A stretch of 50,558 nucleotides of DNA, from NCBI GenBank assembly GCA_012729655.1, contig JAAYCS010000082.1:1-50558 (forward strand). Direction: 5' to 3'. Numbering within the stretch: position 1 is the first letter of the stretch; each line of letters opens with the position of its first letter. Positions 45,910 to 50,558 of this stretch are shown piece by piece. The stretch is from Desulfovibrionales bacterium (GTDB lineage: Bacteria; Desulfobacterota; Desulfovibrionia; Desulfovibrionales; Desulfomicrobiaceae). The notes below the pieces were generated by a model. That model did no database searches. It saw nothing but the letters and a program-made list of their open reading frames with translations, and had not been told where the DNA came from. The position numbers were made by a program, and so were the translations under genes.

Positions 45910-46260
45910 TTGAATTCTTTAATCATTACCATACACGTCATTGCCTGTGTCACCCTTGTGGTCCTTGTCCTGCTCCAGTCCGGCAAGGAAGGCATGGGGG
46001 TCATTTTCGGCGGTGGCGGCGGGTCCCTGTTCGGATCCTCCGGCGCCGGAAGCCTGCTCAGCAAACTGACGGCAGGTGCGGCGACCGTGTTTTTCCTTAC
46101 CTCCATGGTCTTCACCTACATCAGCACTCAGAAGCACACCGCCCCCAGGGAATCCATCGTCCTGGACATGCCTGTGAACCAGGCCCCGGCAGGGCCGGCA
46201 ACCGCCCCGGCGCAGGAGCAGAACGCCCAGCAGCCCGCAGGCCAGGAAAAATCACAGTAA
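45910..46260 (+). CDS. secG: protein-export membrane subunit SecG
   Basis: Accessory subunit of the SecYEG translocon. A 116-residue protein with two membrane helices (about residues 3-22 and 52-72) joined by the conserved loop VLLQSGKEGMGVIFGGGG, followed by an alanine/glutamine-rich tail longer than in E. coli. It begins with TTG, supported by AGGAGG 8 nt upstream; no ATG occurs in a suitable position. The position after tpiA is common in bacteria. Confidence 0.93.
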   Translation: MNSLIITIHVIACVTLVVLVLLQSGKEGMGVIFGGGGGSLFGSSGAGSLLSKLTAGAATVFFLTSMVFTYISTQKHTAPRESIVLDMPVNQAPAGPATAPAQEQNAQQPAGQEKSQ

Positions 46261-46354
46261 GAAACACTGGACAAACATGGTGGGCATGGCTAAACACTGC
46301 ATCTCCGGTCGGGGGTGCGGTTTGCGCCGGGAAGATACGGAAAATTCGAGAGTT

Positions 46355-46439
46355 GTCGAAGTGGTGGAATTGGTAGACACGCTATCTTGAGGGGGTAGTG
46401 GGGTATCCCGTGGGGGTTCGAGTCCCCCCTTCGACACCA
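46355..46439 (+). tRNA. tRNA-Leu (anticodon GAG)
   Basis: 85-nt class II tRNA with encoded CCA. Acceptor arms GTCGAAG and CTTCGAC pair perfectly. The D-loop contains AATTGGTAGA, the anticodon stem is CTATC/GGTAG with loop TTGAGGG (anticodon GAG at 46389-46391), the long variable arm forms GGG/CCC, and the T arm is GGGGG-TTCGAGT-CCCCC. Reads CUC and CUU leucine codons. A terminator follows at once, and beyond it the sequence changes character, as is common at island insertion sites. Confidence 0.97.
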
Positions 46440-46448
46440 GACAAATTC

Positions 46449-46483
46449 GGGCCTTACAGTCAACAACCTGTAAGGCCCTTTTA
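46449..46483 (+). terminator. rho-independent terminator after tRNA-Leu
   Basis: Perfect 11-bp stem GGGCCTTACAG/CTGTAAGGCCC, 8-nt loop and TTTT. Begins 10 bp after the tRNA CCA end. Confidence 0.92.
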
Positions 46484-46631
46484 TTGGGCTCATCCGGTTT
46501 GAGCGAACGCGCACAGATGGGTTATTACAGCAATACTTCGAATTTTCGACAGAATGCACCGGTGTGAACATGACGTTTGATTCGTCATCGAGAGGCGTCT
46601 TCGCCGTGGCGATCCATTATGATTTGTCCGA
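46478..46631. other. gene-free region with decayed inverted copy of the small ORF end
   Basis: No gene. The + strand frame 46487-46567 reads GSSGLSERAQMG and ends NAPV-stop, resembling the minus-strand small ORF (GSSGLSVRGSMG ending DAPV-stop). The middle, 46570-46588, can form the hairpin ATGACG/CGTCAT. Confidence 0.45.
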
Positions 46632-46778
46632 TTAAACCGGTGCGTCTTCATTCACCGAAAATCTGGATTGCTTCGTCGCTGACTCCTCGCTATGATAAAA
46701 TTCAAATGCTGGTGCCCCGTCTTTTGCAAGTGCAGAGAGACCGAGACCCATAGACCCGCGGACGCTCAAACCGGATGA
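46490..46778. repeat. imperfect inverted duplication with 16-bp perfect core
   Basis: TCATCCGGTTTGAGCG at 46490-46505 is present in perfect inverted form at 46763-46778. Beyond the core, CGCG and ATGGGT recur at matching offsets, and GCACCGGT marks both inner ends. Two homologous pieces in opposite orientation are implied, the + strand one shorter. Confidence 0.75.
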
Positions 46779-46820
46779 ACCGAGAAAAAAGACGTTTCCA
46801 CCATTGCGATAGCAGGTCAT
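46632..46820 (-). CDS. small ORF translationally coupled to sigma-54 activator
   Basis: 62 codons beginning [20 protein letters not shown]. The ATG overlaps the activator's stop as ATGA, a classic coupling arrangement. No membrane helix longer than a short hydrophobic stretch (FFLGSSGL) is seen and no family is recognised. The end matches a decayed inverted copy next to the tRNA, so the ORF could also be a repeat remnant rather than a gene. Confidence 0.35.
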   Translation of the reverse strand: MTCYRNGGNVFFLGSSGLSVRGSMGLGLSALAKDGAPAFEFYHSEESATKQSRFSVNEDAPV

Positions 46821-49800
46821 GGTAAACTCTTTTTGAGACCAAACTTGCGTAATTTCGCGTAGAGCGTAGAGCGTTTGACGCCAAGGATCTGTTCCGCGCC
46901 GCCAGGACCGATCACCTTGCCCTGGGTTACCTCCAGCACATGCTTCATATATCGGATCGTCAGTTCCTCCACTGTGGGGAAATCCGCATAGAACGTCTTG
47001 AACTCGTTGCTCTCCTCAGGCTGGGACTCCTGTCTGCGCTGCCCCAACAGCAGAAGATCCAAAGGGCCTCCAGTATTCAGAATAACTGAACGTTCCACCA
47101 CGTTTTTCATCTCCCGGATATTGCCATGCCAAGGGTAATGCTTGCATTTTTCGACTACTGTTTGATCCAATGGGGCAAAATGGCGTCCATATCGCGTGCT
47201 GAACTGTTCAATAAACAACTTCAGCAGCCCTGGAATGTCATCTTTGCGCTCACGCAACGGCGGTATCGTGATGGGGATGACGGAAACACGATAGTAAAGA
47301 TCTTCTCTAAAACGTCCTTCCTGAACCTCATCCCACAAATTTTTGTTCGTTGCGGCGATCAGGCGGAAATCCGACTCGATATTTCGCGTCCCTCCCACCC
47401 GCATGAAAGTATGCTCCTGCAGGACGCGTAGCAACTTTACTTGAAATGACAAAGGGATTTCCGCCAGTTCATCGATGAAGAAAGTCCCATTGTTCGCCAG
47501 TTCGAACAGGCCAGGCTTCTGCCTGTCAGCTCCGGTAAAAGCGCCTTTTTCATGGCCGAAAAACTCGCTTTCAAATAGATTTTCCGGGGTGCTGGCAGGG
47601 TGGACGGGAATGAAAGCACCTGTTCTGCCACTGAACTCATGAATCCGTCTGGCCAAGACCTCCTTCCCCACGCCGGTTTCACCAAGAATCAGTATGGTTG
47701 CATCGGACGCAGCAGCATGACGGGCCTGTTCCAGCGTTCTACGAAATCCGACCCCATCGTAATACTTCATGGCGGAATCATATGGCATGGAGAATTCGAT
47801 ATCGCCCATTTGCTGCAGATTACGCGTGCGAACCATGTTCATCCGGGACAGAATCTTCAGTTCGCGCTCCATCGCTCGATGAAGACGCTTTTGCGCCTCT
47901 GCATCCATGGACACGAACGCGCCGGCAATATGGCTACTCTCCATGAAGAAACCATGCGTGCCTTCTCCGCAATTGGAAATCCTTAGACGGAGAGAAACCT
48001 TTTCCTGCGTGCAGGACAGCAGGCAATCCGGAGTACCGGGATACGCCAACTCCTGAAGCCGTGAAGCATACGTCTGGGAGTCAAATTCCTGAGCCTGGAC
48101 ATTGCAGCCAAGTACATACCCCGCCTTGCCGTCCGGAAGTAGCCTACACAGGACAGCGCGCTCAGCCCCCATTTCGCGCTGTACGGCATTGAGCAATGCA
48201 CCTATCTGCGCCTCAACAGGCAGTGCGGGCCCAATATTTCCAATGAGGTTGAAGCAGCTTTCCAGACAGTCCGCCACCGAAGCCGGAAAAACATGTCCCT
48301 GCCATGGCATAAGATGCACAAAAGCATTGGCGGGTTGCAGCGTTGTTGATGCAAAATCCGCCTGCGCCGACACCTCCAGCTTTTCGGCCTCTGCAACCCG
48401 GCCGCACCGTTTCAGCAGCGGCACAAGAAGCAGGGCGCTTCGGGCGGCCTCGCGCCTATCTCCACAACTGCGAAACGCCTCATGACTACTACGGAGCAGG
48501 CTTATCCCGTTCTCGACATCATCCCCGGCAAGCCGAAGCGCCTTCAGCCTAAAGGCCATGCCGTGGAGATGCCTGTTCTGTCTGCCAAGCACATTTTCTA
48601 TTTCTTCATCTAGTCGATAGCCGGGGATGGGGGGCAAGCCCTTCGCCTCATAACTCGCCAGAAGCTCCAGCACCCATGTCGCCGTGTAGGCAAACCGCCC
48701 TATTCCATGTCGAAAACGCGAACGCATGCACTCCATCATGATGCGGTGCGAAACTTCAAGCTTGTCGGATTGGGCATGATGGAGTGCCAGAGCACGCCAA
48801 GCCCAAAGAAAGAGTTTGGGAGAGGATTCGGTATCCACGCAATCAATCACGGCGGACAGATACTCCAACCCCTGTTCTGTAATTCCCATCTGCAGAAAAT
48901 GTACAGCTAGCAAGATCTTCATCCACAGAATTTTATGCCTGTCTCCGCGTGCCTGCGCTTCGTGCAGGGCACTTTCGCAAATTCCTATACTTTGAGCATA
49001 CTGGCAAAGTCGGCTTGCTGCCGGAGCCATGTACAACGGATACATTTCATTGAAATACATACAGTTGAGCATCTGCGGACAATTATGCGCGAGATCGAAG
49101 GCAGAGTAGCACGCACGAAAATCTCCCCGCGCGTAGTAAAGAAAGGACAAAAAGTAGCTGACCTGTCCCTCCATGTCGGCATCATCGAGCACTTTGATGG
49201 CGTTGAGCCCCTGTTCAAGCAAACTGTTCAGGCTTGTTGGATCTTCCACTCCGGAGAGAATTTCCAGGCAGCCTCCCACAAGATTGATCAGAGCCTGGGC
49301 CCGCTGATCCCCCAGCATCTTGGCTACGCAGTGCGCCCGTTCCGAGAGCGCATGCGCCGCAGTCATACACACTCCCAGCGAAAAAGCGTCGCTCTGAGCC
49401 ATAAGGATTACACTGACATAGTGACGTTTCTCAAGATCGCTCATGCTTCCATACGGACAGTCTTGCAGGCGGTGCACCAGCAGTTCAAGACAGATTGCCG
49501 CCCCGCTAAGATGCGAAGCAACTATCAACCGTTGCAAAAGCGTCTGCAACAGGACGCAGGCTTCGAAAACACGCGAGTCGGCAAGCAGGACAAGGGTGCG
49601 TCCCGGAAGATCATCCTCGCGCGGGAAATATTTCTTGAATCCGCCGACCAGTTCCTGATTGGACGAGGATGCCGCCAGAAGCCAGTGCGTTTGTTCCTCG
49701 TCACGTTCAGCAATTCCGAATTCAACCATGTCGTGGAGCAGACTGTTCTGCGTTTCGAGTGACAAGCCAAGAAACTGGCTAAGAGAGGCCGTAGTTAGTC

Positions 49801-49858
49801 CATTCGGAAATTCTCTAAGAAGCAATAGGGTTCGGAACGCGTCGTAGTTAAATGACAT
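46817..49858 (-). CDS. sigma-54-dependent activator with MalT-like TPR and GAF sensor region
   Basis: A 1013-residue enhancer-binding protein. Residues about 18-62 look like a winged helix, about 90-520 form helical TPR-like repeats as in MalT-type regulators (without an NTPase domain of that class), and about 545-690 look GAF-like. The AAA+ domain has Walker A GETGVGKE near residue 722, the sigma-54 contact loop GAFTGA near 771, Walker [11 protein letters not shown] and the arginine-finger region. A Fis-type HTH ends the protein ([23 protein letters not shown]). AAGGAG lies 7 nt before the ATG. It is divergent from tctC, whose upstream region has a matching -24/-12 promoter. Confidence 0.92.
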   Translation of the reverse strand: MSFNYDAFRTLLLLREFPNGLTTASLSQFLGLSLETQNSLLHDMVEFGIAERDEEQTHWLLAASSSNQELVGGFKKYFPREDDLPGRTLVLLADSRVFEACVLLQTLLQRLIVASHLSGAAICLELLVHRLQDCPYGSMSDLEKRHYVSVILMAQSDAFSLGVCMTAAHALSERAHCVAKMLGDQRAQALINLVGGCLEILSGVEDPTSLNSLLEQGLNAIKVLDDADMEGQVSYFLSFLYYARGDFRACYSAFDLAHNCPQMLNCMYFNEMYPLYMAPAASRLCQYAQSIGICESALHEAQARGDRHKILWMKILLAVHFLQMGITEQGLEYLSAVIDCVDTESSPKLFLWAWRALALHHAQSDKLEVSHRIMMECMRSRFRHGIGRFAYTATWVLELLASYEAKGLPPIPGYRLDEEIENVLGRQNRHLHGMAFRLKALRLAGDDVENGISLLRSSHEAFRSCGDRREAARSALLLVPLLKRCGRVAEAEKLEVSAQADFASTTLQPANAFVHLMPWQGHVFPASVADCLESCFNLIGNIGPALPVEAQIGALLNAVQREMGAERAVLCRLLPDGKAGYVLGCNVQAQEFDSQTYASRLQELAYPGTPDCLLSCTQEKVSLRLRISNCGEGTHGFFMESSHIAGAFVSMDAEAQKRLHRAMERELKILSRMNMVRTRNLQQMGDIEFSMPYDSAMKYYDGVGFRRTLEQARHAAASDATILILGETGVGKEVLARRIHEFSGRTGAFIPVHPASTPENLFESEFFGHEKGAFTGADRQKPGLFELANNGTFFIDELAEIPLSFQVKLLRVLQEHTFMRVGGTRNIESDFRLIAATNKNLWDEVQEGRFREDLYYRVSVIPITIPPLRERKDDIPGLLKLFIEQFSTRYGRHFAPLDQTVVEKCKHYPWHGNIREMKNVVERSVILNTGGPLDLLLLGQRRQESQPEESNEFKTFYADFPTVEELTIRYMKHVLEVTQGKVIGPGGAEQILGVKRSTLYAKLRKFGLKKSLP

Positions 49859-49871
49859 GACATGGCTCCTT

Positions 49872-49890
49872 CAGTTTTTTCTAAAAACTG
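49872..49890. promoter_or_regulatory. candidate activator-binding palindrome
   Basis: CAGTTTTT-TCT-AAAAACTG, a perfect 8-bp inverted repeat. It lies about 110 bp upstream of the -24/-12 promoter, a normal distance for an enhancer site. It also abuts the activator gene's own ribosome-binding site, so binding could repress the activator gene. Confidence 0.55.
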
Positions 49891-49990
49891 GAATTTTGCC
49901 AAATTAAGAAAAATTTCTAAATTAAGGAAACATTTTTTTCAATTTTTTTATAATATACTATATTTAAAAGATATAATTATTTATTTTCTC

Positions 49991-50007
49991 TTGGAACATT
50001 TTTTGCT
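49991..50007 (+). promoter_or_regulatory. sigma-54 (-24/-12) promoter candidate for tctC
   Basis: TTGGAACATTTTTTGCT: GG at 49993-49994 and GC at 50005-50006 with 10 bp between. The only important mismatch is A for C after GG. Transcription should start near 50018, leaving a leader of about 177 nt. The divergent gene encodes a sigma-54 activator, which strengthens the call. Confidence 0.75.
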
Positions 50008-50194
50008 GATTCGAAGGAAAGACCGCGCACGATGTGGCGAGGCCTGAAACAGGGCATGCGGTCTCCGAGACATTCGGCTTCTCGGAAAACTGTGACACGA
50101 GATGGCGCCGGGCGAGTCGGCATCACTCGAAACGCAGGTGATAATGGCTGAAAAATGCTCACCGTCATCCTCAACCCTCAAGGAGTAATGTATT

Positions 50195-50558
50195 ATGCGC
50201 CGCATACTGCTGAGTCTCATGGCTTTTTGCATTGCGTTTGTATTCGTTTCTGCTCCGGCACAGGCCGAGTATCCGGAACGCCCTGTCACCGTCGTTCTCG
50301 GCTTCGCCGCCGGTGGAGCCACGGATATTATGGCACGCGCCTTGGCTGATCTCCTGTCCAAGGAACTGGGAGACACCTTCATCGTCAAAAACGTCACTGG
50401 CGCCGGCGGCACCATGGGCGCAGCCGAACTCGCCAAAGCCAATCCGGATGGCTACACTCTAGGCTATTTTCCGGTTGGTACCATGGCCATCCAACCCAAT
50501 CTTCGTAAGTTGCCTTACAATTGGGATGAGTTCACACCGATTAGCATGGTTTCTGTCA
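50195..50558 (+). CDS. tripartite tricarboxylate transporter solute-binding protein TctC (partial)
   Basis: First 121 codons of a Bug/TctC-type periplasmic binding protein; it runs off the window. The signal peptide (residues 1-24, MRRILLSLMAFCIAF, cut after AQA) leads into YPERPVTVVLGFAAGGATD, the hallmark of the family, then VKNVTGAGGTMGAAELAKA. The family captures carboxylates for TctA/TctB uptake. AAGGAG lies 9 nt before the ATG at 50195; the nearer ATG at 50188 is out of frame. Genes for TctB and TctA are expected just beyond the window. Confidence 0.93.
   Translation, partial: MRRILLSLMAFCIAFVFVSAPAQAEYPERPVTVVLGFAAGGATDIMARALADLLSKELGDTFIVKNVTGAGGTMGAAELAKANPDGYTLGYFPVGTMAIQPNLRKLPYNWDEFTPISMVSV

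Larger units (their letters stand above)
49859..50194. other. divergent regulatory region between activator and tctC
   Basis: 336 bp, very AT-rich in its first 130 bp. It holds the palindrome at 49872-49890, direct repeats AAATTAAG at 49901 and 49919, the sigma-54 promoter at 49991-50007 and a leader with hairpins CCGAGA/TCTCGG (50065-50085) and CGAGT/ACTCG near 50115. No gene is supported. Confidence 0.7.

Noticed and set aside
50155-50349. 64-codon frame overlapping the start of tctC
   Set aside because: It is out of frame with the clear TctC signal peptide and family start, and has no better ribosome-binding site.

Overview
The window looks like a GC-rich, Gram-negative bacterial chromosome segment, most plausibly a sulfate-reducing deltaproteobacterium of the Desulfovibrionales. 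Supporting signs are Kdo activation (kdsB), diaminopimelate made by the single-step DapL aminotransferase, de novo NAD synthesis by nadC-nadA-nadB, a TauE/SafE exporter with a periplasmic repeat domain, near-consensus sigma-54 promoters, and PilZ and AcuB-type regulators. The genus is an inference; no rRNA or sulfate-reduction gene lies in the window.

Layout. 1-2.7 kb: kdsB, carA and a TPR gene on the + strand. 2.7-7.9 kb: a sigma-54 promoter candidate, then a small methyltransferase and a very large methyltransferase/glycosyltransferase protein, a likely surface-glycan module. 7.9-12.6 kb (- strand): a four-gene MacAB/NodT-type efflux operon with overlapping genes. 12.9-13.2 kb: a lone PilZ gene with its terminator. 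13.5-15.7 kb: a PHP phosphoesterase and a U32 protein. 15.7-17.7 kb: larC and a nitrilase-family hydrolase, divergent over 39 bp. 17.8-18.7 kb: a CBS-ACT protein and a 46-residue membrane protein closed by a strong terminator. 18.8-22.4 kb (- strand): murJ, dapL and a TrmN6-like methyltransferase, divergent from a lipoprotein with two transglutaminase-like regions. 24.8-30.5 kb: a universal stress protein, then rtcB with an atypical aspartokinase, then a phosphoesterase, xth and tetR chained by 4-nt overlaps. 30.6-31.9 kb: 5-formyl-THF cyclo-ligase and a PgeF-type protein. 31.9-34.5 kb (- strand): a GT9 glycosyltransferase with two unrecognised genes. 34.7-38.1 kb: nadC-nadA-nadB. 38.1-42.3 kb (- strand): a PEP/pyruvate-binding-like protein, a membrane protein and the TauE exporter. 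42.6-43.8 kb: an M20 amidohydrolase. 44-46.4 kb: pgk-tpiA-secG and tRNA-Leu(GAG).

The tRNA-Leu marks a change of character. Beyond it the DNA is less GC-rich and carries an imperfect inverted duplication, a small ORF coupled to a large sigma-54 activator, and, divergently, the start of a TctC-type solute-binding gene. The gap between activator and tctC holds a good -24/-12 promoter and, about 110 bp upstream of it, a perfect 19-bp palindrome. This looks like a self-contained, regulated solute-uptake unit, possibly acquired at the tRNA.

The most interesting items are the activator with a MalT-like TPR/GAF sensor and its tctC target, the 1326-residue multi-glycosyltransferase with its AT-rich beginning, the hendecad-repeat TauE protein, the rtcB-aspartokinase pair, and the PEP/pyruvate-binding-like protein beside a small membrane protein.
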